Shown here piece after piece: positions 11,878 through 24,613 of a stretch of DNA of 43,734 nucleotides. Position 1 is the first letter of the stretch; every line of letters starts with the position of its first letter. The notes beneath the pieces are model-generated. The model had not been told where the DNA came from. It worked only from the letters and a program-made list of their open reading frames with translations, and did no database searches. The DNA is from Pseudolabrys sp. (GTDB taxonomy: Bacteria > Pseudomonadota > Alphaproteobacteria > Rhizobiales > Xanthobacteraceae): positions 1 to 43,734 of the forward strand of contig JAICMO010000006.1 in NCBI GenBank assembly GCA_025929185.1, in the 5' to 3' direction. The position numbers were made by a program, and so were the translations under genes.

Positions 11878-12998
11878 TCGAGAACGCCGCCACAGCCGTT
11901 TCGATCGGCGACGATCATCGCTTCATGGCGCTGGCCCTCGCGCTCAGCCGCCGCGGCGTGGGCAACACGTGGCCCAATCCGGCGGTCGGCGCCGTCATCG
12001 TCAAGGATGGAGTGACTGTCGGCCGCGGCTGGACGCAGCCGGGGGGGCGGCCTCATGCCGAGATCGAAGCACTAAGGCGCGCCAAAAAAGCGGCGAACGG
12101 CGCGACGATGTACGTGACGCTTGAGCCGTGCTCGCACCACGGCAAAACGCCGCCGTGCGCCGATGCCATCGTCAAGGCCGGCATCGCGCGCGTGGTTTCG
12201 GCATTGGAGGATCCCAATCCGGAAGTGGCCGGCGCTGGGCACAAAAAACTGAGCGATGCGGGAATCCGCGTCGATGTCGGTATTGGCGCCGATGAAGCGC
12301 GTCAAATTCACGCGGGCCACATTACGCGCATGCGTGAGCAGCGTCCGCACGTGACGCTGAAGCTTGCCGTCTCCGCCGATGGAAAAGCAGGGGCTGCCGG
12401 GCGCAAGCCGGTTGCGATTACCGGCGAATCCGCGCGCGAGCGCGTGGGGTTAATGCGCGCCAAGAACGACGCGATCCTTGTCGGAATCGGGACCGTGCTC
12501 GCCGATGATCCGCATCTCACTTGCCGCTTGCCGGGAATGCTGGATCGATCGCCCGTCCGCGTCATTCTCGACGCGCGGCTGCGCGCGCCGCTGGCGAGTT
12601 ACGTCATTGCGACCATGCGCGAGAGTCCGACCTGGTTGTTCGCAGGCAAGAGCGCGTCTCCCGTTGCGGAAGAAATCTTGCAGGAGAGGGGCGCAAGAGT
12701 ATTTCGTGTATCGGGGCAGGACGCTCAGCTTGACCTGGCCGAAGCGCTTAACATTCTATCGGAGCAAGGCATCACGCGCCTGATGGTTGAAGGCGGCCCG
12801 AGGGTTGCTGCAAGTTTCGTCGCCGCAAGCCTCGTTGACGAGGCGGTGCTGTTTCGCTCGCCGAAGATCATCGGCGATGACGGCATCGACGCGCTCGAAG
12901 CCATGCCGCTCGAGGCATTGATCGGGTCGGACGGGTTGCGGCTCCTGGCGAGTGAGCAGCTCGGCGCGGACACGGTTGAGCATTTCGGGCGCGCGTAG
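11874..12998 (+). CDS. ribD: Bifunctional riboflavin deaminase/reductase RibD
   Basis: RibD catalyses the second and third steps of riboflavin synthesis from GTP. The N-terminal deaminase domain (about 1-150) has the zinc site H61-A-E63 (RPHAEIEAL), C86 and C95 ([16 protein letters not shown]). The C-terminal reductase domain (about 155-374) begins [15 protein letters not shown] and contains [13 protein letters not shown]. The 374-residue length is normal for the fused enzyme. The start overlaps the nrdR stop, and the stop is immediately followed by the ribE ATG. No FMN riboswitch precedes it. Confidence 0.97.
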   Translation: MIENAATAVSIGDDHRFMALALALSRRGVGNTWPNPAVGAVIVKDGVTVGRGWTQPGGRPHAEIEALRRAKKAANGATMYVTLEPCSHHGKTPPCADAIVKAGIARVVSALEDPNPEVAGAGHKKLSDAGIRVDVGIGADEARQIHAGHITRMREQRPHVTLKLAVSADGKAGAAGRKPVAITGESARERVGLMRAKNDAILVGIGTVLADDPHLTCRLPGMLDRSPVRVILDARLRAPLASYVIATMRESPTWLFAGKSASPVAEEILQERGARVFRVSGQDAQLDLAEALNILSEQGITRLMVEGGPRVAASFVAASLVDEAVLFRSPKIIGDDGIDALEAMPLEALIGSDGLRLLASEQLGADTVEHFGRA

Positions 12999-13604
12999 AT
13001 GTTCACGGGCATTGTCACCGACGTGGGCGAGGTAAGGTCGGTCAAGCCGCGCGCCGACAACCTGCACCGGATCACGATCTCTTGCGCCTATCCGCGCGCG
13101 GCGCTGGTCGAAGGAGCCTCGATCGCGTGCTCAGGCGTGTGCATGACCGTCGTCGGCGCGGGCGAAGAAGACAACCGTCGCTGGTTCGCCGTTGATGCCG
13201 CCGCCGAGACTTTGGCGTTGACGACCGTTGGACGCTGGCGGCACGGAGCGCGCGTCAACCTCGAACGCGCGTTGAAGATGGGGGATGAACTCGGCGGCCA
13301 CCTGGTATCCGGTCACGTCGATGGACTTGCGAACGTCGTTGCGCGGGAAGACATGACGGAAATGTCGCGCGTCGTTTTGCGCGCGCCCGCGTCGCTTGCA
13401 CGGCTTATTTCCCCAAAGGGCTCTGTCGCGCTCGACGGCGTTTCGCTTACGGTCAACACGGTCGAGGACGAGACCTTCGCCGTGTTGATCATTCCACACA
13501 CGCTCAAGGTGACGACGCTGGGCACGCTTCGCATGGGTGAAGAGGTTAATTTGGAAGTTGACCAGATGGCGCGCTATGCCGCGCGCCTGTTGGAGAAACC
13601 GTAA
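12999..13604 (+). CDS. ribE: Riboflavin synthase alpha subunit
   Basis: This enzyme dismutates two 6,7-dimethyl-8-ribityllumazines to riboflavin. The 201-residue product contains two lumazine-binding repeats: the first starts [12 protein letters not shown], and the second starts near residue 100 ([15 protein letters not shown]). CSGVCMTVV in repeat 1 and LDGVSLTVN in repeat 2 are the matching substrate-binding segments. Its ATG directly abuts the ribD stop codon. Confidence 0.96.
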   Translation: MFTGIVTDVGEVRSVKPRADNLHRITISCAYPRAALVEGASIACSGVCMTVVGAGEEDNRRWFAVDAAAETLALTTVGRWRHGARVNLERALKMGDELGGHLVSGHVDGLANVVAREDMTEMSRVVLRAPASLARLISPKGSVALDGVSLTVNTVEDETFAVLIIPHTLKVTTLGTLRMGEEVNLEVDQMARYAARLLEKP

Positions 13605-13663
13605 GACGCTTGTTTACCGGCGAGCCGCTTGCTACCACGCCGCCGAACAAGGACATTGCAGTC

Positions 13664-14146
13664 ATGGCTAAAAAGAGCCGCGCTCCAAAGCGCGCGGAAA
13701 AGAAGTTGCGCATGTTGATCGTGGAAGCTCGCTTCTATGAGCAAATTGCCGACAAATTGTTGCAAGGGGCAACGCAGGTTCTCGACGAAGCCGGTGCAAC
13801 ATACGACCGGATATCCGTGCCGGGCGCGCTCGAAATTCCCGGTGCAATCGCAATGGCGGTCGATGCGGCGCAGCGCAAACGCGCGCCGTATGACGGCGTC
13901 GTCGCGCTCGGGTGCGTTATTCAAGGTGAAACTTATCATTTCGAGCTTGTATCGAATGAATCGGCTCGCGGCCTGATGGATTTGACCCTCGAGCGCCAGC
14001 TCGCAATCGGCAACGGCATCCTGACGGTCGACACCGAATCGCAGGCGCAAGCGCGGCTGGGCGGCGGCAAGGGGCACAAAGGCGCCAGCGCCGCGCGCGC
14101 CGCGCTTGCCATGGCGAAGCTCAAACGCGAGCTCGGCGGCAAATGA
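13664..14146 (+). CDS. ribH: 6,7-dimethyl-8-ribityllumazine synthase
   Basis: RibH condenses 5-amino-6-ribitylaminouracil with dihydroxybutanone phosphate to make the lumazine precursor. The 160-residue product shows the family landmarks [15 protein letters not shown] (about 64-78), [16 protein letters not shown] (about 90-105) and [12 protein letters not shown] lysine- and arginine-rich N-terminal extension precedes the fold. The ATG at 13664 is preferred to an in-frame TTG at 13610. The stop overlaps the nusB start (ATGATGG). Confidence 0.95.
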   Translation: MAKKSRAPKRAEKKLRMLIVEARFYEQIADKLLQGATQVLDEAGATYDRISVPGALEIPGAIAMAVDAAQRKRAPYDGVVALGCVIQGETYHFELVSNESARGLMDLTLERQLAIGNGILTVDTESQAQARLGGGKGHKGASAARAALAMAKLKRELGGK

Positions 14147-14640
14147 TGGCCGCCGCGCACGCCCGGCCCGATGCAAAGGGCGGCCGCAAGGCAAACCGGC
14201 GCGGCGCGGCGAGGCTTGCAGCCGTGCAGGCGCTTTATCAGATGGACGTTGCGGGTACAGGGCTCAACGAAATTTTCGCCGAGTTCGAGAGTCACTGGAT
14301 CGGCCGCGAGGTCGAGGGCGAACAATATTTGCCGGCCGAGGCGACTTTCTTTCGCGATATCGTTTCCGGCGTGGTGCGCGAACAACGCGTGCTCGATCCG
14401 CGCATCGACGAAGCTTTGCAGAAAGCGTGGCCGCTCAAGCGCATCGAGGCGGTGCTGCGCGCCGCTTTGCGCGCCGGCGCCTATGAGCTCGAGCACCGCC
14501 GCGACGTGCCGGCGCGAGTCGTCGTTTCGGAATATGCCGATGTCGCCGCTGCTTTTGTCGAGCGCGATGAGACAGGCATGATCAACGCCGTGCTCGACCA
14601 GCTGGCGCGGCAAATACGAAGCGCTGAATTCGGCGGCTGA
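14143..14640 (+). CDS. nusB: Transcription antitermination factor NusB
   Basis: NusB works with NusE (S10) at boxA sites in rRNA antitermination. The 165-residue, all-helical protein has a basic N-terminus ([20 protein letters not shown]), as in RNA-binding NusB proteins, and the conserved C-terminal segment [15 protein letters not shown] followed by [12 protein letters not shown]. Translation is coupled to ribH by a 4-nt overlap. The ribH-nusB-thiL order is common in proteobacteria. Confidence 0.95.
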   Translation: MMAAAHARPDAKGGRKANRRGAARLAAVQALYQMDVAGTGLNEIFAEFESHWIGREVEGEQYLPAEATFFRDIVSGVVREQRVLDPRIDEALQKAWPLKRIEAVLRAALRAGAYELEHRRDVPARVVVSEYADVAAAFVERDETGMINAVLDQLARQIRSAEFGG

Positions 14641-14644
14641 CAAT

Positions 14645-15643
14645 ATGGCCACGCATGACGATCAAGCATCCGGCGAAGATCGCTTGATCGCACGGTTCTT
14701 CAGGCCGCTTGCGACAAATGCCGGGGCGCTTGGACTAGGCGACGATGCGGCGTTCCTCAAGCCGCCGCCCGGGTGCGACCTAGTGCTGACGACCGATGCG
14801 CTCGTAGCCGGCATTCATTTCTTCAATGACGATGAGCCGCGCGCGGTCGCGCAGAAATCCTTGCGCGTCAACCTTTCCGATCTGGCCGCGAAAGGTGCAA
14901 AGCCGCTCGGCTACCTGTTGTCGCTGGCGCTGCCGGAGACGCATGACGAGAAGTGGCTCGCCTCCTTCACAAAAGGGCTACGGACAGACGCGGACCAATT
15001 TGGCTGTCCTTTGTTCGGCGGCGACACCGTTCGCACGGGCGGGCCGGTCACGATTTCGATTGCGATGTTTGGTTTTGTGCCGGAGGGCGGCATGGTTCGG
15101 CGCGCGGGCGCGAGCCCTGGTGACCTTATCCTGGTGACCGGTACGATCGGCGATGCAGCGCTCGGGCTCGCGCTCCGCCGTGCTGGAGGCGCCGATTGGA
15201 AATTGACGCACGCCCAACGTGAATATCTGCTCGCCCGCTATCTCATCCCGCAACCGCGTTGTGACCTCGCGGACGCTATTCGTGTGCACGCTTCCGCGGC
15301 GATGGACGTTTCGGACGGCCTCGTGGGCGATTGCGCCAAGCTCGCGCACGCGTCCGGGGTCGCTGCGGAGGTCAGGGTCGGGCAAGTACCGCTGTCGGAG
15401 GCGGCAAGAGCTGCGCTGGATGCAGATCCAAAGCTGCTCGAGCAGATCCTGACCGGCGGCGACGACTATGAAATTGTTTGCACGGTCAGCCCGTCCAAGA
15501 TCGATGCTTTTCATGCGGCGACGCGGAACGCGGGCCAGCCTTTAGCCACGATCGGCGAAGTAACGGCGGGCGAGGGGGTCACGTTCGCGGGCCGCGACGG
15601 CAAGCCATTGTCGTTCGATCGACCTTCGTTCAGCCACTTCTGA
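14645..15643 (+). CDS. thiL: Thiamine-monophosphate kinase
   Basis: ThiL phosphorylates thiamine monophosphate to thiamine diphosphate. The 332-residue product is of family length, with GLGDDAAFLKPP near the N-terminus, DALVAGIHFF and NLSDLAAKGAKPLGYLLSLA in the AIR-synthase-like N-domain, the Mg/ATP segment FGGDTVRTGG, DVSDGLVGDCAKLA, and TGGDDYEIVCTV near residue 275. It starts 4 nt after the nusB stop and is the last gene of the glyA-to-thiL string. Confidence 0.96.
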   Translation: MATHDDQASGEDRLIARFFRPLATNAGALGLGDDAAFLKPPPGCDLVLTTDALVAGIHFFNDDEPRAVAQKSLRVNLSDLAAKGAKPLGYLLSLALPETHDEKWLASFTKGLRTDADQFGCPLFGGDTVRTGGPVTISIAMFGFVPEGGMVRRAGASPGDLILVTGTIGDAALGLALRRAGGADWKLTHAQREYLLARYLIPQPRCDLADAIRVHASAAMDVSDGLVGDCAKLAHASGVAAEVRVGQVPLSEAARAALDADPKLLEQILTGGDDYEIVCTVSPSKIDAFHAATRNAGQPLATIGEVTAGEGVTFAGRDGKPLSFDRPSFSHF

Positions 15644-15709
15644 AAACAGCGAGACGTGGGACCCCAGGCAGCGGTATAAATCGACGGGTGATTGCAAGCG
15701 GGGAATGCC

Positions 15710-16945
15710 ATGCATGACGTGACGGCGAAAAAAGAGCACACGCATCTGCCGCATGGGATCGGCGCTAATTTCGAACGGCTTTACAAGCTTTATCCGACCT
15801 CGGCGTATTTGCGGCGTGCCGCCCCGCATAATGTGCCGCTGTTTTCGTTTGAGTACGGCGACACGGGAGCGGGGGCCGATGTCGGCATCGCGCACAACTG
15901 GGCGGCGTTCGATTCGATCAAAATAGTCCCCCGCTACGGCGGCATCACCGACCTGCCGCCGGTCGACGTCGAACTGTTCGGCACGCGCTATGCCGCGCCG
16001 ATTGGTATTGCCCCGATGGGTGGCCCCTCGCTGGTGTGGCCGGGCGCCGACGTGCTGCTCGCAAAAGCCGCGCAACGGGCGCGCGTTCCTTACACGTTGG
16101 GTGTGGCGGGCGGCGCGACGATCGAGGAAATCGCGAAGGTGGCGCCCGATGTTTTTTGGCTCCAACTCTATCGTTTTTATCAGAATGACCACGCCATCGG
16201 CTTCGATTTGATCAGGCGCGCGACCGCTGCCGGGGTGAAGGTCATGGCGCTTACGCTCGACGTGCCGGTGCGCACGACGCGCTCGCGCGAGGCCTATGCC
16301 GGGCTCGGCCGCGAATTCCATCCGAATATGCGCATGATCGGCGAGATGATCGTGCGGCCGAAGTGGCTGCTGGCGCTGCTGCGACATGGCTATCCGCGCT
16401 TTGCCACCATTCGGCAATACGTCGGCGAGCGCGCCGGCACGAACGAGGTCATTGCCTTCGCGCGCAAGAACATGGGCGGCGTCTTCTCATGGGAAGAAGT
16501 TGCGCGCTATCGCGACAAGTGGAAAGGCCCGATGCTGGTCAAAGGCATTCTGCACCCGGCCGACGCCGAGAAGGCGGTCTCCATGGGCATCGACGGCATC
16601 TGGGTATCCAACCACGGCGGCCGCCAGATCGAAGCGCTCGTGCCGTCGATCGATGCGCTCCCCGCCATCGTCAGCGCGGTCGGCAAGAAAGCGACCATCG
16701 TTCTCGACAGCGGCATCCGCAGCGGCCAGGACGTGATGCGCGCGCTGGCGCTCGGCGCCGAGGCCGGCTTTGCCGGCAAGAGCTTCCTGTGGGCGCTGGG
16801 TGCGCTCGGCGACGAGGGGCCGGCCCACCTCATCGATCTTTACATCGACGAGCTACGGTCCTCGCTCGGCCAGATCGGCGCCCGCTCCGTGGCAGACGCG
16901 CGCAAAGCGGTCGTGCGCCATCCGGGGGCGTGGAAGTTCGAGTAG
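15710..16945 (+). CDS. FMN-dependent alpha-hydroxy-acid oxidase/dehydrogenase
   Basis: The enzyme belongs to the glycolate oxidase / L-lactate dehydrogenase / mandelate dehydrogenase family and oxidises an L-2-hydroxy acid to the 2-oxo acid. The 411-residue product carries PIGIAPMGGPSLVWPGAD, FWLQLYRF, ALTLDVPVRTTRSRE and the active-site motif WVSNHGGRQ, with catalytic His at about 302 and Arg at 305. An FMN-phosphate segment (VLDSGIRSGQDVMRALALGA) follows. The ATG at 15710 is chosen over a TTG 18 nt upstream. A residue block at about 200-245 (NMRMIGEMIVRPKWLLALL) corresponds to the variable loop that associates with membranes in mandelate dehydrogenase. The substrate is unknown. An MFS transporter follows 90 nt later. 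Confidence 0.9.
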   Translation: MHDVTAKKEHTHLPHGIGANFERLYKLYPTSAYLRRAAPHNVPLFSFEYGDTGAGADVGIAHNWAAFDSIKIVPRYGGITDLPPVDVELFGTRYAAPIGIAPMGGPSLVWPGADVLLAKAAQRARVPYTLGVAGGATIEEIAKVAPDVFWLQLYRFYQNDHAIGFDLIRRATAAGVKVMALTLDVPVRTTRSREAYAGLGREFHPNMRMIGEMIVRPKWLLALLRHGYPRFATIRQYVGERAGTNEVIAFARKNMGGVFSWEEVARYRDKWKGPMLVKGILHPADAEKAVSMGIDGIWVSNHGGRQIEALVPSIDALPAIVSAVGKKATIVLDSGIRSGQDVMRALALGAEAGFAGKSFLWALGALGDEGPAHLIDLYIDELRSSLGQIGARSVADARKAVVRHPGAWKFE

Positions 16946-17035
16946 CAGCCGAATTCCATCAATCCACCATTGCGCTTTCGCCGCTGGCTCGCGCCGTCAA
17001 GGCCGCGTAAAAGGGCCAATCTCTGAGGAGCTGAA

Positions 17036-18253
17036 ATGTCGGCCTTGGCGCAGCCGGTCATCGAAAAGCACATCGACGACGATCTGGCACGCCGCAACGC
17101 CAAGGTGCTTGCGGTCGCGCAGGCGCTCGCCGGTGGCAACAACACGCTCATCGTCAGCACCGCCAGCATCGTCGGCGCCGTGCTTGCGCCGGATAAGGGG
17201 CTCGCGACCTTGCCGGTCACCTTCATGGTGTTCGGCATGTGGTTCGGGACATTGCCGATCGGCGCGCTGGCGCGGAATTTCGGCAGGCGTGTCGCGCTAC
17301 AATCCGGCTCGATGTGCGGCGTTCTGTCCGGGCTTATTTCGTTTACCGCCGTCATGCAGGGGAGCTTTTGGCTGCTGCTGGTCGGCACGTTTTGCGGCGG
17401 TCTTTATGCAGCGGCCCATCAATCGTATCGATTCGCCGCTGCCGATACCGCCAGCGAAACGTTCCGCCCCAAGGCGGTGTCCTGGGTTCTGGCAGGCGGC
17501 GTCTTTGCGGCGCTGCTCGGGCCGCAGCTTGTCATCCATACGAAAGACCTGCTGTCGCCGCATCTGTTCGCCGCGAGCTATCTCGGCCAATCGGCGTGCG
17601 CGCTGGTCGCGGCGATCGTTCTGGCCTTCGTGAATGTTCCGTCACCCGCGGCCGGGCGCATGCACGAAGGCCGCCCGCTCCTGGAAATTGTGCGGACACC
17701 GCGATTCGTGGTGGCAGTCGCCTGCGGCGTCGCGAGCTACTCCATGATGAACATGGTGATGACGGCCGCGCCGCTTGCGATGGTCGATTGCGGCCATTCG
17801 GTGACCGATGCGACGCTCGGCATCCAGTGGCACGTGCTGTCGATGTACGCGCCGAGCTTCATGACGGGGTCGCTGATTGCGCGTTATGGCGTCGAACGCA
17901 TTACCGCAGTCGGCCTCGGCCTTATCGCCCTGACGGGAATTGTCGGCATTTCGGGCATAAGCGTAGCCCATTTTTGGCTCGGGCTGTCGCTGCTTGGCAT
18001 GGGGTGGAATTTTTCCTTCATCGGCGCCACCACGATGGTGACCAAGTGTCACCGGCCGCAGGAGCGCAACAAGGTGCAGGCGTTCAACGATTTTCTTGTG
18101 TTCGGCGCCATGGCGCTGTCCTCGTTCGGCTCGGGACAGGTGCTCGACCGCCTCGGCTGGCCCGCGGTGAACGAGATGATCTTCCCGGTCATTCTCGCCG
18201 CCGGCGCGCTGTTGCTCTGGCACGCCATCAAGCAGCGGGTTCCGGCGCTATAA
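17036..18253 (+). CDS. Major facilitator superfamily transporter
   Basis: The 405-residue protein has about 12 hydrophobic segments. The loop after TM2 contains GALARNFGRRVALQSG, the classic MFS loop 2-3 motif. There is a longer central loop around residues 200-220 (VPSPAAGRMHEGRPLLEIV) and a repeat of the half-barrel after it. TGAGGAG stands about 5 nt before the ATG. The substrate cannot be inferred from sequence. It is downstream of the hydroxy-acid oxidase gene and may import that enzyme's substrate. Confidence 0.88.
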   Translation: MSALAQPVIEKHIDDDLARRNAKVLAVAQALAGGNNTLIVSTASIVGAVLAPDKGLATLPVTFMVFGMWFGTLPIGALARNFGRRVALQSGSMCGVLSGLISFTAVMQGSFWLLLVGTFCGGLYAAAHQSYRFAAADTASETFRPKAVSWVLAGGVFAALLGPQLVIHTKDLLSPHLFAASYLGQSACALVAAIVLAFVNVPSPAAGRMHEGRPLLEIVRTPRFVVAVACGVASYSMMNMVMTAAPLAMVDCGHSVTDATLGIQWHVLSMYAPSFMTGSLIARYGVERITAVGLGLIALTGIVGISGISVAHFWLGLSLLGMGWNFSFIGATTMVTKCHRPQERNKVQAFNDFLVFGAMALSSFGSGQVLDRLGWPAVNEMIFPVILAAGALLLWHAIKQRVPAL

Positions 18254-18442
18254 GCCACGGTGCGCACTCAAGTATTCAACATTGCGCGCGCTTCCGGCGT
18301 TGCTTTGCGGTGCCCTTTTTGGCTATATCGCTCCCGCTTTCCCGGTCGGGGTGAAGCGCCTCCAAGCGGCCATCCTCGACGTTCAGGCGCCGGCCAGGGA
18401 CAGTTTCCTGCCAGCTCCAAACAAAATCGAGGTTGAATCACC

Positions 18443-20563
18443 ATGACGACATTGTGGGTGATCGTCGGCTGTGGCGTGCTCGCTATTCTCTACGGCATTT
18501 GGGCGATCGGGTCGGTGCTGCGGGCGGATGCCGGCTCGGCGAGAATGCAGGAGATTTCCGCGGCCGTCCGCGAGGGCGCGCAGGCGTACCTGAAGCGCCA
18601 GTACACGACGATCGGCATCGTCGGGGTGGTGATCTTTCTGATCCTCGGCTTTGCGCTGGGCTGGCTGGTCGCGCTCGGCTTCGCTATCGGCGCGATTCTT
18701 TCGGGCGCGACCGGCTTTATCGGCATGAACGTCTCGGTGCGCGCGAACGTGCGCACGGCGCAGGCGGCGATCGGCTCGCTTGCGGGCGGCCTCGAGCTGG
18801 CATTCAGGTCGGGCGCGATCACGGGCATGTTCGTCGCCGGCCTCGCGCTGCTCGGCGTCTCGGCTTATTTCCTGTTTCTCACCGCGCACCTTCATCTTGC
18901 GCCCAATGACCGCACGGTGATCGACGCGCTGGTTGCGCTCGGCTTCGGGGCCTCGCTGATCTCGATCTTCGCCCGCCTCGGCGGCGGCATCTTCACCAAG
19001 GGCGCGGACGTCGGTGGCGATCTGGTCGGCAAGGTTGAGGCCGGCATCCCGGAAGACGATCCGCGCAACCCGGCGACCATCGCCGACAACGTGGGCGACA
19101 ACGTCGGCGATTGCGCCGGCATGGCCGCCGACCTGTTCGAAACCTATGCGGTGACCACCGTTGCTACGATGGTGCTGGCGGCGATCTTTTTTGCAGGGAC
19201 GCCGATCCTTGAGAATATGATGACCTATCCGCTCGGCATTGGCGGCGCCTGCATCATCACGTCGATCATCGGCACGTTCTTCGTGCGGCTCGGCGCCAGC
19301 CAATCGATCATGGGGGCGCTCTACAAGGGGTTTATCGCCTCGGCGGTGCTGTCGTTGTTTGCGATCGCGTACGTCACTTATGCGCTGGTGGGCTTCGGCG
19401 CGATCAACGGCGTGCCTTATACGGGGACGCAGCTCTTCGTTTGCGCGATCGTCGGACTGGTCGTGACCGGCCTCATCATCTGGATCACCGAGTACTACAC
19501 CGGCACCAACTTCCGTCCGGTGAAGTCGATCGCGGCGGCATCCGTCACCGGGCACGGCACCAACATCATTCAGGGCCTCGCCATTTCTCTCGAGGCGACC
19601 GCGCTGCCGGCGCTGGTCATCATTGCCGGCATCCTCGTTGCGTTCGGCATGGCCGGTCTCTTCGGCATTGCGATTGCCGTCACCAGCATGCTCGCGCTCG
19701 CCGGCATGGTCGTCGCGCTCGATGCGTTCGGCCCGGTTACCGATAACGCCGGCGGCATCGCCGAAATGGCGGGACTGCCGAAAGAGGTCCGAAAATCTAC
19801 CGACGCGCTCGACGCGGTCGGCAACACCACTAAAGCGATCACCAAAGGCTACGCCATCGGATCGGCGGGCCTGGGCGCGCTCGTGCTGTTCGCTGCCTAC
19901 AATCAGGACCTGACCTTTTTTACCAGTCACGCCGCGCAGCACCCATACTTCCAGGGCATCAAGCTCGACTTCGCCCTGACCAATCCCTACGTCGTTGTCG
20001 GCCTGCTGTTCGGCGGCTTGTTGCCGTATCTGTTCGGCGCCATGGGCATGACCGCTGTCGGCCGCGCCGCTGGCGCCATCGTCGAAGAGGTGCGCCGGCA
20101 ATTCCGTGAGAAGCCGGGGATCATGCAAGGCAAGGAAAAGCCGGACTACGGCCGCGCCGTCGATATTCTCACCAAGGCGGCGATCAAGGAAATGATTATC
20201 CCGTCGCTGTTGCCGGTGCTCTCGCCGATCGTCGTCTATTTCGTGATCTACGTCGTCGCCGGCGGCGGAGCGACTGGCAAGTCGGCGGCGTTCTCCGCGG
20301 TCGGCGCGATGCTGCTCGGCGTGATCGTCACCGGACTCTTTGTCGCAATCTCGATGACATCGGGCGGCGGCGCCTGGGACAATGCCAAGAAGTTCATCGA
20401 AGACGGTCACTACGGCGGCAAGGGTTCCGAAGCGCATAAAGCGGCGGTGACGGGCGATACGGTCGGCGATCCCTACAAGGACACCGCGGGCCCCGCCGTC
20501 AATCCGATGATCAAGATCACAAATATCGTGGCGTTGCTCCTGTTGGCGGTGCTGGCGCACTAA
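18443..20563 (+). CDS. hppA: Membrane-bound proton-pumping pyrophosphatase, K+-independent type
   Basis: HppA couples pyrophosphate hydrolysis to proton export across a membrane. The 706-residue product has about 16 membrane segments. The pyrophosphate/Mg site is [20 protein letters not shown] (about 187-206), followed by [35 protein letters not shown] places a lysine at about residue 464, the position that marks K+-independent enzymes (alanine in K+-dependent ones). The C-terminal acidic segment [18 protein letters not shown] completes the substrate site. It is monocistronic, with 189 nt upstream. Confidence 0.97.
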   Translation: MTTLWVIVGCGVLAILYGIWAIGSVLRADAGSARMQEISAAVREGAQAYLKRQYTTIGIVGVVIFLILGFALGWLVALGFAIGAILSGATGFIGMNVSVRANVRTAQAAIGSLAGGLELAFRSGAITGMFVAGLALLGVSAYFLFLTAHLHLAPNDRTVIDALVALGFGASLISIFARLGGGIFTKGADVGGDLVGKVEAGIPEDDPRNPATIADNVGDNVGDCAGMAADLFETYAVTTVATMVLAAIFFAGTPILENMMTYPLGIGGACIITSIIGTFFVRLGASQSIMGALYKGFIASAVLSLFAIAYVTYALVGFGAINGVPYTGTQLFVCAIVGLVVTGLIIWITEYYTGTNFRPVKSIAAASVTGHGTNIIQGLAISLEATALPALVIIAGILVAFGMAGLFGIAIAVTSMLALAGMVVALDAFGPVTDNAGGIAEMAGLPKEVRKSTDALDAVGNTTKAITKGYAIGSAGLGALVLFAAYNQDLTFFTSHAAQHPYFQGIKLDFALTNPYVVVGLLFGGLLPYLFGAMGMTAVGRAAGAIVEEVRRQFREKPGIMQGKEKPDYGRAVDILTKAAIKEMIIPSLLPVLSPIVVYFVIYVVAGGGATGKSAAFSAVGAMLLGVIVTGLFVAISMTSGGGAWDNAKKFIEDGHYGGKGSEAHKAAVTGDTVGDPYKDTAGPAVNPMIKITNIVALLLLAVLAH

Positions 20564-20603
20564 TGGCTTTAAACTGAATCAGCGCATGTTGAACATCAAT
20601 CCG

Positions 20604-20644
20604 TCATCCTGAGGTGCGCGGCGAAGCCGCGCCTCGAAGGATGA
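20604..20644. repeat. REP-like imperfect palindrome (TCATCCTGAGG type)
   Basis: The outer arms TCATCCT (20604-20610) and AGGATGA (20638-20644) are exact complements. Inside, GAGG pairs with CTCG-type sequence, and GCGCGGC pairs with GCCGCGC around a GAA loop. The motif resembles dispersed intergenic palindromes I recall from Bradyrhizobium/Rhodopseudomonas genomes. Only one copy was recognised in this window. Confidence 0.6.
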
Positions 20645-20716
20645 ACGGCGGCAGAGCGTGCGCTCAAGCTGAACTCATCAGGCTTTAGGCGCGTGCGGTG
20701 CAATACCTAAAGGCCA

Positions 20717-20743
20717 AAGGGCCCGCGTAGCGCGCGGGCCCTT
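20717..20743 (+). terminator. Strong GC hairpin downstream of hppA
   Basis: The arms AAGGGCCCGCG (20717-20727) and CGCGGGCCCTT (20733-20743) pair perfectly over 11 bp around the loop TAGCG. The 3' side is followed by only ATGCTTC, so the U-tract is poor. Because of the A and T ends it could act in both directions. It lies 154 nt after the hppA stop, with the REP-like palindrome between. Confidence 0.5.
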
Positions 20744-20755
20744 ATGCTTCTCGAC

Positions 20756-20776
20756 GCTTAAATGGATGTTTTAAGC
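20756..20776. repeat. Inverted repeat GCTTAAA-N7-TTTAAGC
   Basis: A perfect 7-bp inverted repeat with a 7-nt spacer lies 241 nt before the kinase start. The TTAA cores are 9 nt apart, not 7 as in a full CtrA box. It may be an operator or a weak hairpin. Confidence 0.35.
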
Positions 20777-21016
20777 AGAAGGCTGCGTTTGGCGGCCTTC
20801 ATCGCCGGCCGGAACGTCCGTGGCATGGCCGATCGATGGGCTGTCCGACCCGTGGCGAGTTCCGTCGCAGGCAAGTCGCCATGCATTAAAAAGTGTCGCG
20901 GGGGGGGGACTGTGCTTATGTAAGATTGCCTCAAAACTCTCGACCAATCACCTAATTGGAGGAAGAGGCCGCAAGTTCATCCCGGTGTTCCGCTGTTAGC
21001 GGCGTTAGGCGTGCCA

Positions 21017-24192
<3,176 letters not shown>

Positions 24193-24196
<4 letters not shown>

Positions 24197-24606
24197 GCGC
24201 AATACTAGGGGGAAACGGGTCAGGAGAGCGCTACCGCGTGTTGGTGGTCGAAGACGAAATGCTTCTGGCGATGCTGATGGAAGACACGATGGCCGATTTT
24301 GGCTGCGATGTGGTCGGGCCGGTCGCCCGCGTCGCCGACGGTCTGCGGCTTGCCAATACCGAACGGCTCGACGGAGCGATATTGGATATCAATGTGGCCG
24401 GCCGCGATGTTTTTCCGGTGGCGCGCGAACTGGCGAAGCGGAGCATTCCGTTCGTCTTTGTCTCCGGCTACGGCGCGGCCAATCTTCCGCAGGAGTGGCG
24501 GGACCGCCCGATGCTTCAGAAGCCGTTCAATCCGCGCGACCTGGCGCAGAGCATGGCAAAGGCGTTCGCGAAGCGCCGAAAGTCCGGCATGAGCGGACCT
24601 TCTTGA
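24193..24606 (+). CDS. Single-domain response regulator
   Basis: The 137-residue protein is a lone receiver domain: acidic pair E20-D21 (VLVVEDEMLL), phospho-acceptor D65 (GAILDINVAG), S91 (FVSGYG) and K110 (MLQKPF). There is no output domain; a short basic tail follows. It starts within the kinase stop (ATGA), so it is almost certainly the partner of the HWE kinase and probably passes the signal on by protein contact or acts as a phosphate sink. Confidence 0.93.
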
Positions 24607-24613
24607 TGGCGCG

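Larger units (their letters stand above)
20564..21016. other. Gene-free stretch between hppA and the CheB/CheR kinase
   Basis: I see no convincing gene in these 453 nt. They contain, in order, an imperfect palindrome beginning TCATCCTGAGG (20604-20644), an 11-bp hairpin (20717-20743), a second inverted repeat (20756-20776) and a run of nine G (20900-20908). An AGG lies 7 nt before the kinase ATG. The promoter of the kinase gene should lie between about 20780 and 20990, but no clear consensus was found. No EcfG-type GGAAC/CGTT pair with correct spacing was seen. Confidence 0.6.

Noticed and set aside
18383-20560. 725-codon minus-strand open frame
   Set aside because: It is a mirror of hppA. 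The product is a low-complexity Arg/Asp/His-rich sequence with no family resemblance.
20756-20776. CtrA box (TTAA-N7-TTAA)
   Set aside because: The TTAA cores are 9 nt apart, so it does not fit the consensus.
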